Assembly: GCF_905163445.1 (NCBI RefSeq)
Contig: NC_053190.1
Location: forward strand, 18,571,001-18,635,000
Direction of reading: 5' to 3'
Source: Pararge aegeria
Lineage: Eukaryota; Arthropoda; Insecta; Lepidoptera; Nymphalidae
Length of the DNA: 64,000 bases
Part shown: positions 1 through 11,528 of the stretch, in pieces
Numbering within the stretch: position 1 is the first letter of the stretch
Layout: each line of letters opens with the position of its first letter
Notes under the pieces: model-generated
The model's database searches: none
Told to the model about the DNA's origin: nothing
Seen by the model: only the letters and a program-made list of their open reading frames with translations
Made by a program: the position numbers and the translations under genes

Positions 1-2212
1 TACCGGTAATTTAATTGAAAATTCAACAAATCAAGATGAGTTAATTATGAAACAACAGCGCGAAATAGAGAAAGAGGTGAGGGAGTTGTTTTTTTCTGTT
101 CGGTGTTATTTTTTTTGTTTATTTGACAACAATGATTCGATGCTGTGTTTGTTTTTAACTTTTTAGATATCAGAGTCGATTCCCCTCGTCGGAGATCTCG
201 AACCGCTATCGTCACTAGAAAAAGAATACAACGAGGATCCCGTGTATCTACTTAAAGTCAAAGACCTCGCCGCCAAATACAAATCTATAAGAAGAACAAG
301 ACCAGACGGAAATTGTTTTTTCCGTGCATTTTCTTACGCTTATTTAGAGCATCTCCTCACCGACAAACAGGAGTTTGATAAGTTTTATGAAATAGCGAAG
401 AACTCGAAGGAAATCCTCGTCGCACTAGGCTTTCCTCAGTTCACTGTTGAAGACTTTTACGAAACTGTGAGTTGACATTTTGAGGTTATACTAGTTTGTT
501 TATGATGTCCGTATAACTTGATAATTAATTTAATATTGCATTCTACTTTTTTTTTTTATACCCTCTTAATCTCATTTGATAATATTTTTAATTTGTTATA
601 TCATTATTAGGGGCTAAAAGTGGGACTTTATTTAAGTGTTTGATTTTCTAATTTCATATCAAATCAAATTTATTAGGTGTGCAGTGATATAATGAAAGAC
701 CTGAGAAGAAAAATGTGGAATGCTATGACACACCTTTCCCCTTAATTTTGAGTGGCCCCCTATTCAGGCTAGGGGGCCACTCAAAATTACACACTACCTG
801 TGGGATGTTTTTAATATTTTTTTTAAGATAGATACTAAAAAATTTATGCAATGCACAATATTAATCTTATAATTGTTCCAGTTTATGGAAGTAGTTCAAA
901 GAGTGGGAGAACAGGTAGGTGGTTCCCCTGAGGAACTTTGCTCAATCCGAGATGAACTCCATGACAAGTTCAACAAGCAGGGTTATTCAGACTACATTGT
1001 GGTTTACCTGCGTCTTATCACGTCAGGGCAGCTGCAGACACAGCATGACTTCTACCAGAACTTTATTGAGGGACCTCGTACAGTTATCGAGTTTTGTAGA
1101 CAGGTATAGTGATAATGTTATATGTAAGTTTGGGATCCCTAAGCTTAAGTTGTTAAAGAATAGGACAGTTATTAACCATACCCACACCTAAGATAGAAAA
1201 TAATTGTTTGTTATGATTACAAATAATATTGTTTATAATATTTTAAATTAATCAAATGCAATAAGGTTGTGGTTTGCCTCCAAATAGAATGTTTTAAAGC
1301 CTAAATGTTTGCATTAAAACATTGTGTTAATGCATAAGCAAAGCATAGCCTGTAACCTGACTCACTAGGCAAACTATCAAATATTATTCTATATGAACCA
1401 TTAGGCATGGAGAGGCCTGTTATATTCTGCATCATGCATGTGATTAATTTATTTTTTCACAACTCATGCTCTTATTAAATAAAAAGCAATTGGCGCTTGA
1501 GTCAAACTAATTTTATACTTTGCTTAACTCTCTGAACTCTAGTAAAGTGTATCTTTGATTCTAGGAGGTGGAGCCCATGTATAAGGAGTCTGACCACATC
1601 CACATTATAGCACTCAGCAATGCCCTCAATGCGGGTATCAGGGTCAAATACATGGACCGCGGCGAGGGCAGTCAGGTGAATACACTAACACCTAATCAAA
1701 ACTGCAATAGTTTGGCAGCCATTACATGATGCTGGCTCGGGCACACTCCTGGATAATTGAAAGCAAATGTGTTGTGTTTATGCTCATTGATTTAGTTTCA
1801 GTCTTATAGATCATGTTTGATTGTACGCCTAAGGTGCGTCTCTTATCTTCCTGTAGAGGTTTTAGTTGGTTTCAAATTGTGATGGTTATATAGTTCAAAG
1901 TTTATTGTATTGAAAGTATTTGATATAGGATTCTAGAAATTGTAATAGTATATTTTATATATAGGCCTACTTTATAAGCGCTTTTGAAGCTTCAAGTCTG
2001 TTTGTAGACTACTAATGAATCAGAAGGCAGATTCTACTAAGTAAGGAGGAAACCCAGCAGTTGCTCTTTTGCAATATCAATTTAACAATAAATTAAAAAG
2101 TCTATAATTTTGCTCTCGTTTCCAGGTGATAGCCCACGACTTTCCCGACGGCGTGAAGCCGCTAGTCCACCTGCTGTACCGACCGGGCCACTACGACATT
2201 CTGTACGCGTGA
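1..2212 (+). CDS. OTUB1: Otubain-type ubiquitin thioesterase (partial, 5-prime end outside window)
   Basis: Cysteine protease of the OTU family; OTUB1-type enzymes cleave K48-linked ubiquitin chains and bind E2 enzymes in the cytosol and nucleus. I assembled coding exons 1-76, 167-466, 882-1103, 1565-1675 and 2126-2212. All introns are GT/AG and all junctions fall between codons, giving 264 residues in the window against 271 for human OTUB1. The start codon and roughly the first 15-20 residues lie before position 1. Visible hallmarks are RTRPDGNCFFRAF (catalytic Asp about residue 72 and Cys about 75 of the visible part), DYIVVYLRLITSG, FIEGPRTVIEFC, SDHIHIIALSNAL, and the terminal RPGHYDILY with catalytic His about 258. 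The length and N-terminal extension favour OTUB1 over OTUB2. It ends 680 bp from the 3-prime end of the convergent UBR7 gene. The family is certain; the exact orthologue name rests on alignment from memory. Confidence 0.95.
743..789. repeat. 20-bp perfect inverted repeat in otubain intron 2
   Basis: Arms at 743-762 and 770-789 are exact reverse complements (core gagtggccccc/gggggccactc) around a 7-nt loop. The transcribed intron could fold into a stable GC-rich hairpin. It may be a remnant of a small foldback element. Confidence 0.85.
1977..2095 (-). mobile_element. LINE 3-prime-end fragment in otubain intron 4
   Basis: Read on the minus strand, it matches the fragment seen more completely at 58165-58325: 'cagttgctgggtttcctcc', a degraded 'agaatctgccttc' block and the end 'cttcaaaagcgctt'. 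It is a decayed copy of a non-LTR retrotransposon 3-prime region. Confidence 0.5.
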
Positions 2213-2427
2213 TCTCTATCGCGATTCCACTTCACATTTAACAACTACATATTAAACTTAATTATCTTATTCATACCGATTAATGTATGTTTCATTTATT
2301 CCTGGCCTAGACTTTAGGAGATTAAGAGATTAGGAGATTATGATGTGGATGCAATTTTCATTATCATAGCGCGCCTGTGATGGACGCAAAAACTAGTACC
2401 TTATTGTTATGCAAGAATTAAGTAAAT

Positions 2428-2433
2428 AATAAA
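2428..2433 (+). promoter_or_regulatory. Candidate polyadenylation signal of the otubain gene
   Basis: A canonical AATAAA lies 216 bp after the otubain stop codon, on the same strand and before the convergent UBR7 gene. No earlier AATAAA follows the stop. Confidence 0.5.
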
Positions 2434-2890
2434 CTTATCATGATGCAAAAAACCTTTGAACCTTTTTTAAAATTATGAGAGCTATGAGACGCAATGTAAT
2501 TAATAATTTGAATTGATGTCCAACAGCTGTTCATAGCTCAGTCTCAATACCTGAAAAGGGATTATTATGAACAAGCTATACAGCTGACTGGTAGATCACC
2601 AGTCCAGTACGCTTGATGAGTTTTTCGCGAGTAAGGGTGAAGCTTAAACATAATGCATAGTAAATAATTATTATGCAGATTATTTGAAACTTTTAAACAA
2701 TAGTTTTTGTTCACATATTTCATTTGGTTATCTTGCATTTATAATATTAGCATGATTTTCAATCACCACTAGCTGTATTTTAATTAGGTAACATTAAGGG
2801 GCTTGTATAAGAATATAAATTTAATTGTTAAATGCTAAAGATACAAAAGTCAAATTTAAGTTAAACATGTCTATAAATTAAAAAGAAAAT

Positions 2891-5800
2891 TTATCTGCAG
2901 AAATATACACCATCTGGCTCCCGTTTAGGTTTCATTCCAGCAAAGAATGCTTTAATGTCCTCTTCTTTGACAACTTCCCGTCTATCTTTAAAGCTTTTAA
3001 GGAAATCTAACAACTTGTCCCTCATTTTATTGTACTCAGTTAAAGCGTTTATTTGTTGAATCCTGTCCAATGATGACAATGCTTCCAGTCCTTTTTCATA
3101 TTGAGACACAGGCTTGCCATCAATCTTTTGTTTTCCCAAATTTTCATATGCAGTCACTGTGTCTTCTGGATCAATCAAAAATAGAACTGAAAGATCCTTG
3201 TACATAGTAATGCATTCCCTACAAGTACAAAGTTTTTGGCGTAATGTTGTAGGCCAAAACGTTGCACCTTTGTGTACTTTTCCAACACCTTTTGGCCTCA
3301 CACACGGTTCATCTAATTTTGCTTTTTTAATGTTTGGATCAGAGTTTTCTTCAGTGGATAGTTTCCTTTTCTCAGTGTTTTTTTCATTACTCTGTACTTC
3401 TGTTTGTCCATTCTGGTTTGCACTTTTAATAACAGCTTCTTTTGTATCAATAATACAATTTTCTACTAAATTGTCTTTAGTAGGAATACTATGAGCCATT
3501 CCATCTTTTTTTGAATTTTCATCTGATTTATCACCCAGCTCTTTTTCACTTATGTTATCAGTGGAACCTTCAATACTTTGAGATTCATTTTGCTTATTCT
3601 CGTTGTCTACTTTAGCTGTGTAAATCTCCTCAGTCCCTAAAGTTTTATCAATTTCAGAATCTGTTTTGTTAGTATTTTTCTCATCTGCTGCTGAAGTTGA
3701 TTCTAAATTATTTTTATCTTTGTCATTATCACCTGTTTTTACTAATTTTGAGTTGTCATCATCAGGTTCAGCTAACAATCTCTGTTCCTCTTTCTGTTCT
3801 GCACTCTTTGCGAGAATCTCTTTCTTTTCTGGCTCTGTAGCAGTCCCAGCATCTTCAGAGTTACTTGTAGGGTCTTTGTTTTTATTTTGTTGCTCTTCAT
3901 TATCAGAACTTTCATTCTGGTTATCAACATCTTTATGGGTGTTTTCGGAGATCAGACAGTTGTCTTTTGTAATTTCTTCTTCTATATTATCTTCTGTAAC
4001 ATCCGCCAATTTATTTTCTTCGGATTGAGCTGTTTCTGTAGCTCCTAATTTAGAACTACTTGTGTCATCTTTTCCACTTGGCGTATCTACGGACTTATCA
4101 TCATCATTTTCTTCATTTGCGGATTCTTTCGTGTCACACATGTTTTCTCCATTTGTCTTATTAATACTTACTTTAGGACTAATTGTAATGTTATCTGAAA
4201 CCTTTACTGGTTCAGCATCACCATTACATATTTTATTATCAGTATCAATTCCATTTGTCACTACATCTACTTCAATATTAACAGCTAAATCGCTATAATC
4301 ATGTAAAAAGTCATTTTTGTCCATGCAAACTTTGCAAATCATTTCAGAATACTGATCATTGTCAGGAACACTACCTTCTAAATGAGTTACATGAAGCCAG
4401 TCCTCGCAAATTATACATTGTATCATTTCTATGTCTATTGTTGACTCTGGGTCAGGGTAAGGCCTTTGACAAACACAATATACACCACTAAAATTCTGAT
4501 TATAATTATTCTCTTCATTAAGGTCAGATTTATCTGCAGTGAACTGGCAAGGGTGGGAGTTAAACTTGGGGTTGCCACAGTCACATTTAAAATTACGTTT
4601 TGTGTACAATTCTATGAGGTCATGGTTTTCATGGCAGGTCAGGCTGCATGCAAGACATACGCCAGCTCTTTTGGTCAAATCATCCTTGGCTTCAGAACAG
4701 CAAGTCATGCAAGCATAAATTGCTTGTCTTTTTATGTAGCCCTGAAAAAGCAAGACGCATTTGTTATGCAAAAAAAATTAAAAATTATGTATCTGTATTA
4801 TGCTTATAATTGGGACCAGAATATTAAAACTTTTAAGCTTATTTCTTAAAGAATTTCAATTAAAAAATGTTTATATGTCTGTCTGTGTCATTATTGCTCT
4901 CAATAGAAGAAATTTGGCAGCAGCCAATAATTATGAAAAGTAATGTGGGGCTCACTAGTCAAGTAACTAGAATACTCAGTAAAATCCAAAAAAAATCCTG
5001 TAGATTTCAAGCAAGTCAAAAGGATACAGCATCTCTTAGTTGGCCAATACATCAGATGATAAGAGATATTTATAGGCCCAATGGTTTAACATGCCTTGGG
5101 CTTAGAAAAATGCTAAAATCTAAATTTGTTCTGAATTAATTGAAATCCGCATTTGTCTTTCAAAATCCGCGCAACAAGCTATGGATAAGCATAGTTGACG
5201 ACCTGAAAAGTGACAAAGGACTTTATCCCGGAAAAACATGCAGCTCCTGTGGGATATAAGTAAGCTACTTTTTACATATTTATCCTTCAATTGACGTGAT
5301 TTTTTGGAAAGGCATAGTTGAGGATTTGAAATGTGAATAAGGAAATTTATAGTGAGAAAACAATTAGTTCCTGCGGGATTATGTGTGTGTGTGTGTGTGT
5401 GTGTTAATAAGCAGTCAAATGAGGCCAGTTGTTGTTGTTGGTGGTCTCTTATAAAAAAAAACATTTATATTACGTACTTCTTACAATTTTACGTTCTTAT
5501 TGTTTTCGAAATTGTAGTATAATAAAGATTTTGAATTTGTTTCGTTAAACGCGCTCATCTCAAGAACTAGTTGTATAGGCTATATAACATCATCAGTAAT
5601 TTTGCAAAAAATGCAAAGAATATCCTTTTTGAAATATTCCGATGCTTGCAATGAACGGTATACGTTACGCCAAAACGACGGAAGTATGTTACAGATAAGT
5701 TAAATTCTTGATTTTTTTTCGATATTCCCTAGAAAAGTTCCCACTATTTCCGAAATTGTGAATACGATGGGATTTATCAGCTTGAGGTTATTTACACACA

Positions 5801-7788
5801 TTAACTGTGACACTAAATCTGTATCATCAATCAATATCAGAAAAAGTCCGCTGCTGGAACAAAAGCCCCTCCTGACAGGAGGGTTTGCCAATCTTTTACT
5901 TCCCACTGGCCTGTTGCCCACCAAAGCTATCCTCTTGTTATACGTCACTCTTTTTGAGGGTTCGCCCATAATAACCGCCATTGGCATAGGGGTTGGTTGG
6001 GTTGGGTCACATGGTAGCAGTCAGTGCCGTGCACTTCATAGATGCACAAAAGCACTGCATACCCTAAAATTGATATATAACTCGTATAAAAGGAAGATTT
6101 TTGCTGTTTATGCAATTTTCCTGCTGTATGCATGCCCTGGTAAGAAACCAAGTGCACGCCACTGGTAGCAGTAGCACAGCTGCTGCATATTATATTCACC
6201 TCCTACAACATCCGCCAGAAGAGGACAGGTTGTGACAACACACACACACTAAACAAAATCTAAAAGACTATAATTGGTATACATAAAATTAAAAGCTGTT
6301 TGACTAACTAAATCTTTCAATACACAGTTAAACCTGTGGTTTGGGCTAAAAATTGGCAAACAGATAATTATTAAAACAAAGTAAAGCACTATATTTAGAC
6401 TTCAATTTTGTATCATTCAGCAATTTTTGTAAAACAGAATTGGCACTATTACCTGTGTCTATGAGAACTTAGGGATATAAGGTATAGATAAAACTTTTAA
6501 TAAAATTGCAACATTGTGTAAAAAGTTGAATCAATTCTTCAACTACATAAGAAGTTTTGTAAACGCTAAAATAATGAAGCTGAATTTAATATAATCATGT
6601 TAGCTTCATGAAAAGGCATTTGTATATTTTATACATTTATGTGCTTCATCCATTAAAAATAAGTTGTGGAATTCATTGAACTTGGTCATTATTACAGAAG
6701 TGTACATAAACAACATACTAACTGTTATGGATAACCAAACCTCTAGAAAAATCAAGTTTAGTAAAATTTGTATTATTTTAAATAACTGGGATTAGAATTT
6801 TCTACACTTTAATACATCTTTCAAAAATAATACATATATAATAATAAATATTGATATTATAATTTATTTTGTTTTGCGTTCTTATTATAATTGTAATTTC
6901 TTCTTTAATGGTTTTTTAATTTTCTATTTCATGTTATAATAATAATATTATATGTGAGTTGCACGCCAAAATAATGGTAATACACTGTTTCAATAAAAAG
7001 ATCTAAATTCTAACATCGGATTACATACATGTATTTATGCAATAAATCTTATTATTATTATTATTATTCAAATGATTGAATATTTCAATTTGGACCAGTT
7101 TTCATGACAAATGTCATTTATTGGTCAAATTGATTGATTACTTTTTACTATCTCTACTTTAGCAGTCTTTATTAAGCTAAGAAGCAAGTGTTTTTCACTC
7201 ACTTGATTTCTAAGGGTCGTGGCGTAGTGGCGTATAATCTACAGCAATATTTGTGGCGTATAAATCTACAAATAACATTAAAATTCGAATTCAAAGTGAG
7301 TGTTTTTTATTATTAAGACAAAAAAAGGCTTTTATGTACCGAGTGAGATGGGCATCCAAGAAACTACAGCCGTATGCTAGTTTCTGCTGATAATACATTT
7401 TCTTTCACTCATACCAGCTATAACGCAACCGTAATAGCGTCTTATAGTTTCACATACAATTGAACAATGAAGTGGTGGCACTATATCCACTATGATTGAC
7501 GTACAGGTGTTTTTAACGATAATTTTGACCTTAATTTCCAACAAGGCTTAGACGTAGAAATTCAAGATTAAATGGATTATACCTTAAACAGGGTTCCCGT
7601 TTTACCTTAGAATACGTGCAATTCTTGTCATCCGACGCGCCCAGCACGGCGTTAACATCTTCCTCGAATTCTTCCTGCTCTTGCAAGACGTCCATCATGG
7701 TTACAACTTTTTCTCCATCGCAATCAGCCATTTCGGCGTCTTCATTTGTATTTTTAAGATCCGTATCCATTTTGTTCGGATGTGTCAC
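2891..7788 (-). CDS. UBR7: UBR7-type N-recognin, UBR box plus PHD finger (two coding exons)
   Basis: Putative E3 ubiquitin ligase; human UBR7 is nuclear and is reported to monoubiquitinate histone H2B through its PHD finger. Exon 1 runs 7788-7606 (61 codons, ending ...NCTYSK before gtaaaa). Exon 2 runs 4741-2891 (acceptor ttttcag, then GYIKRQAIYAC). Both junctions are in phase 0, giving 677 residues, or 671 from the internal Met MDTDL. The UBR box spans about 55-125, with Cys/His at C57, C72, C75, C90, C93, C97, H98, C114 and C116. The PHD-like finger spans about 149-201 (C150, C152, C170, C173, H178, C197, C200). A low-complexity acidic Asp/Glu/Lys/Ser/Asn stretch fills about 205-540 and includes possible nuclear signals (EKRKLS, KKAKLD). 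The conserved C-terminal block starts at RPKGVGKVHKGATFWP and ends GVYFCR. Human UBR7 has 425 residues, so the linker is much expanded here. The 626-residue open frame starting at 4771 includes intron bases and is not the true start. Confidence 0.93.
5382..5404. repeat. (TG)n microsatellite
   Basis: Uninterrupted alternating TG/GT tract of 23 bp inside UBR7 intron 1. Confidence 0.95.
5850..6240. mobile_element. Dispersed repeat remnant interrupted by a hAT MITE
   Basis: The stretch 'cctcctgacaggagggttt' through 'ttgagggttcgcccataa' resembles a common lepidopteran interspersed repeat (from memory). The 143-bp MITE at 6022-6164 splits it and duplicates its 'gtagcagt', so the MITE arrived later. 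Confidence 0.45.
6022..6164. mobile_element. hAT-type MITE, copy 1
   Basis: The ends are cagtgccgtgcact and agtgcacgccactg (one mismatch). It is flanked by the perfect 8-bp duplication gtagcagt (6014-6021 and 6165-6172). An 8-bp duplication with CAGTG-type ends is the hAT signature. It has no coding capacity and the same terminal repeats as the copies at 20379 and 61124. Confidence 0.88.
7050..7068. repeat. (TAT)n microsatellite
   Basis: About six consecutive TTA/ATT units in AT-rich intron DNA. Confidence 0.9.
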
Positions 7789-9075
7789 TTATCAACGTTA
7801 AGTTCGAGACAAATATAATTAATATTCTATGAAACAAAGATTCTCAAAAGCCGGTTACATTAAGACGCGCCAATATTTTTTCACGACGACAAAATTGAAG
7901 GCACTTGAAGGAATGCTTTACTAGCTACATAGTCTGTGGTAGAGGAAATAGAACGGGAATCTTCGTGGCTGTGGGTTCTAACTTTTTTGGGCGTATCATA
8001 GAAGTCAGTGTATGGGGCAGTTTTAGACTTTAGTTGATGAAATGAAATATTGGATTAAAGAGGACACAAATTGGGTTTGATTCAGAATTTATTAGGCTAT
8101 GACAGATATAATACGCGATATGGTCATTAATTTTGAATAATAAATAATTGTGTAATTTGCTCTACGCGAATTTTTTCCATCAAAATAGATTGCGCTAGGA
8201 ATGTCTGAAGCAATGATTTATTATGTTGCTATCATAGCCATTATTTTCACAATATTTCATACAGACAAAAATACAAAACGGAAACAGAATAGAAAATATT
8301 GATACTAATCCATATTTAACTTTAAATTTGCTTAAAGTTTTAATCTAAATTCCAATATAACATGCATGCATGCAAGAATAATTCTTATTAGTGTTTTGGA
8401 ATCGGATTGGGTCAAGAATATATTATTAGACATACAATAAGTTACTTTATTAGAGAAATAAAGACAAAAGATGGTAGGAAGGTATTCAGATTTCAGAGTT
8501 TGTTAGCAGGAAGGCAGGATAATACATTTTTAGAATTATATTATGTTTTACATAGGTACCTAATCATGGCTATAAACACTAATGCAATCTATGTACAGGG
8601 TTTTCGCATTCAAAGGTGAGATCCCCGATTTCTAACGTCATCCGAAGGTGGTTTTATCCATGGTGACAACGGGAGCGTACGAATAAATCCCCAGGCAAAC
8701 TAACCCGAATAACCTGATGCCATCGTAAGTTGAGTCGCGGGCTGAGCCACACAACAAGAAACTCTGAAGTCGTTATACCCTGGAGCTGAACTCCTGGTGT
8801 GCTACGCGCAAGTTCCACTCTCCAGGGACGCTGTTTTAACCGTTAAGATGGTCATTATCAACAGAATACAGTCAATCCAAACATATTATTGTATCTACAG
8901 ACTAACATAAACTACAACGACATCATGTTGCACTAACAATATTTTCAATATGAAGGAAAAGTCTTCCATAGACTTATCCTTCGTTTTATGTTATCAGCAA
9001 GCAGCAGTAGGTAAGTAGACACAATTTGAAGTATATTAAAAAAAAAACTTGTATATATCCTCCAGTAAACAGCAA
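7789..9075. other. Intergenic region between UBR7 and RSPH9
   Basis: It holds the UBR7 promoter side (directly above 7788) and AT-rich DNA. From 8620 to 8860 there is a GC-richer block that includes 'gctacgcgcaagttccac' and 'tccagggacgctg'. I suspect an interspersed repeat but cannot name it. The 70-codon frame at 8407-8619 is not recognisable as a protein. Confidence 0.5.
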
Positions 9076-9891
9076 TTAAAGTAGAAATGGCACATCTAAA
9101 TTTTTTCGTCCGTTACCTACGTACAAAAACCCAGCTTCCGGCGATTTAACTTTGTGGAAATACATCATTCCGGGCCAAGACAAACTTTTTAAATAAGCAA
9201 CACTGCCGTTACGCTCAAGAGACAAATTCCAACAACCGCTCGGTATATCTTGGTCGATTGAATCTAAAAAGTCCATGCTGTAGTTGTAGTCTTGTCGCGT
9301 TAGAAGATTGGTGTTCCAACGATGTTGAGGAATGCGAAAATGGAGATAGGACTTGAGGAGTTTCGCTTCCGGAGCCGTCAGCCCATAGTAATTCGGGTTT
9401 ATAACAACAGTTCCATCTGGCTGCTTTAGGATTTGTCCCCTGGCACATATTTCTGCTTCGTCGCATATAGTGCTGATGGTGGCTGCGAGTCTGCTCTCTT
9501 CCTTCATGATGGAACATCTATCGGGATGATTTTCTTCTACGGCTTCGTCTAAAACTTTGATTTTAAGCGCAGGGTCTCCACGGAACGGGTATGTAGCTAA
9601 TATAGAGAGATGTTTATACTTCTTTTTCGCTTTCGGTAACAAGCCCCAGAATTTGAAGTCTGTGGTGTAGTAATACTTTCTGTCTGCCAGAGCGTCCTTG
9701 CTTAAGCCGACGGCAATGTGGTAATCCGCATCCACTGCATATATCTGGCCCCAGTACTGCACGTGGGCGAAGTGGTTTTCGACTTGCAGTAGAGTCAGGG
9801 AGTTTTGCAGAACCGATATCAACTCACTGGTCAGCATCATCCCGTTCACATTCACGTAGTCCTTGTATTCCCATAGCTTGTGAATATTCAT
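9076..9891 (-). CDS. RSPH9: Radial spoke head protein 9 homologue
   Basis: Structural subunit of the radial spoke head of motile cilia and flagella, where spokes regulate dynein-driven bending; in an insect it is expected mainly in the sperm flagellum. It is a single uninterrupted exon of 271 residues, against 276 in human RSPH9. Collinear family blocks are visible: HVQYWGQIYAVDADYHIAVGLS (about 44-65), KYYYTTDFKFWGLLP (about 73-87), a FRGDP motif (about 103-107), IMKEESRLAATISTI (about 127-141), GLTAPEAKLLKSYLHFR (about 168-184), SMDFLDSIDQDIPSGCW (about 204-220), and the family-typical end GFLYVGNGRKNLDVPFLL. The start is the first Met of the frame and gives a family-like N-terminus. It lies 1.3 kb upstream of UBR7 on the same strand. 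No intron or frameshift is seen. Confidence 0.95.
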   Translation of the reverse strand: MNIHKLWEYKDYVNVNGMMLTSELISVLQNSLTLLQVENHFAHVQYWGQIYAVDADYHIAVGLSKDALADRKYYYTTDFKFWGLLPKAKKKYKHLSILATYPFRGDPALKIKVLDEAVEENHPDRCSIMKEESRLAATISTICDEAEICARGQILKQPDGTVVINPNYYGLTAPEAKLLKSYLHFRIPQHRWNTNLLTRQDYNYSMDFLDSIDQDIPSGCWNLSLERNGSVAYLKSLSWPGMMYFHKVKSPEAGFLYVGNGRKNLDVPFLL

Positions 9892-10334
9892 GGTAAGAAG
9901 ACAAATACAATCTCGGAATGCTATGTGCGGATTTTTTACTCAGTTTGTTATGACTTCCAAATGTCAGTATAAATTTTACGGTACGCAGTTTTTATTATTG
10001 ATATGCCCGATCTAAGAAGTTTTTATTTTAAAAACATTTAAAGTAGCATTTTGTATAGGAATTTGACCTGTCTATTATATAAGCAAAAATACGAGTACTT
10101 ACCTAATCTTAAGAGTAGGCAGTTCTTTTATGCATGTACAACGCGTAAATTAAAACTGAAATAAAACTTCATAGGCTTTAGAGGTACGTACGTTTATGTA
10201 CGGTCTCTGAGACTTATATATGAGAAACCGAAAACCTAATAGTTTTTGAGTAAACCACTGCCATATCGCGTCGCATTGCGCAGGTACTATGCGCGTGTCA
10301 TATAAAGTATAAACGCACTTAACTCTGAAAAGTT

Positions 10335-10535
10335 CAAAAATTCAAAAATGTTTTATTCATGTAGACCTTATCACAGGCACTTATGTACCGTTCATATGTT
10401 TAACATGTTAGGTGCTGGCGATAACTGCATCCGCTAACTTAAAACACTTACAGCTAGGCTTCCAAACGCGCCTGGTCTAAGAAGAGCCCACAACAAACTT
10501 AGCCAGGTTTTTTTTTGTTATCACCATCTCTCAGT
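10335..10535 (-). mobile_element. Family F repeat
   Basis: Contains 'caggcacttatgtaccgtt', 'ggtgctggcgataactg' and 'ttgttatcaccatctc'. It is shared with 12340-12455 and, in the opposite direction, with 41850-41985. It is probably a LINE 3-prime end. Confidence 0.5.
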
Positions 10536-10590
10536 CGAGTTAAAGTTTAGCTATGAAGTTAGAGCAATTCATACCCAAGGTTTTTTTTTT

Positions 10591-10654
10591 ATCATAAATG
10601 TAATCCTGAATATTATAAAAGGATTTTTATAATATTAAGGATTACATTTATGAT
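10591..10654. repeat. 30-bp near-perfect inverted repeat
   Basis: Arms 10591-10620 and 10625-10654 pair with a single mismatch around a 4-nt loop (ggat). The arm begins atcataaatgtaatcc. It adjoins the family F element. Confidence 0.85.
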
Positions 10655-11090
10655 AATTATTGAAATCCAAGCAATTTTGTGTTTATCCACGTCTTCGAGA
10701 TCAAATTGTTTTTCCCTAAGGGTCACCGAAAAGGGCAATGTAAAACGAGATACATATCTCAGATGGCAATTACCTACACGACATCAAATATTTGCTGGCC
10801 CTCTGTCGGTCGTAATTCGTAATTTGATATCTTATTTCGCGTGATCCTTGAATGTAAGTAATCTTAGAGTGTTGAAGGTTCAATTTATTTTGGACGTTTG
10901 GTGAAATCTCGAGAAGGAAATTACTTATTTTGCGGAAAATCGGCGAGTCGTGTTGCTTGTTTGCAGACTCCAGGGTAACACTTTGAAAGACATATTTTCT
11001 GGTTTTCCTTATAAATTGGCATAGTATAAAAATATATAAATTTTTATCATTGGGCATTTTTAGCATTAATCGGAATATTAAGAATAAAAA

Positions 11091-11345
11091 ACTAGTGCCG
11101 ACCTAAGCGCCAACTTCTCAACGTTATGTGCGTCTTCAGCAATTAAAATATCACTAGCTTCAACGGTGAAGGAAAAGATCGTGAGGAAGCCTGCATGCCG
11201 CAGAGTTCTTCATAATATGTATTGTCAAAGGTGTGTGGAGCCCACCAATCCGCACTTGGCTAGTGTGGTGGACTACGGCCTTAACACCTCCTCATTGTGG
11301 GAGGAGACCCGTGCCCTGGGCGGACAATGAGTTGATTTGATATCA
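11091..11345 (+). mobile_element. Family A SINE, 5-prime truncated
   Basis: Has the family body: 'caacggtgaaggaaaa', 'atcgtgaggaagcctgcatg', 'accaatccgcact', 'gtggtggactacggcctt' and 'gtgggaggagacccgtgcc'. It lacks the tRNA-like head. Confidence 0.8.
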
Positions 11346-11528
11346 ACGACTTCAATAGATTTACATCGATGGTTGTTATGATAGAGCTCCGAATGGAAAA
11401 GTATAGGCCTACTGTCAAAAACCGAAAAACTGTGTATAAAAATAATTTTGAAAGGTAGTTTAGTAGAAATTTCGTATCAACATTGTAAAAAACTATAAAA
11501 AAATAAAAGTTGCTGCTACTCTCTACAG

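Larger units (their letters stand above)
4742..7605 (-). other. UBR7 intron 1, built of repeat remnants
   Basis: This 2864-bp intron holds no other gene that I recognise. It contains a decayed family E-like stretch near 5160-5375 ('ttatcccggaaaaac'), a (GT)n tract, a repeat remnant at 5850-6240 with a nested hAT MITE, and AT-rich DNA from 6240 to 7200. Confidence 0.7.

Noticed and set aside
3114..4298. Three open frames of 78-126 codons on the plus strand
   Set aside because: They are antisense shadows of the UBR7 coding exon; their Ser/Phe-rich composition mirrors the acidic Lys/Glu-rich linker.
4739..4771. UBR7 start at the Met at 4771
   Set aside because: The first ten codons are intron sequence ending in a splice acceptor (ttttcag). 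The UBR box needs the upstream exon at 7606-7788.
5382..5404. Z-DNA or regulatory role for the (TG)n tract
   Set aside because: Plain microsatellite; nothing in the sequence supports a function.
9215..9517. 100-codon minus frame inside RSPH9
   Set aside because: Alternative frame of the RSPH9 exon.
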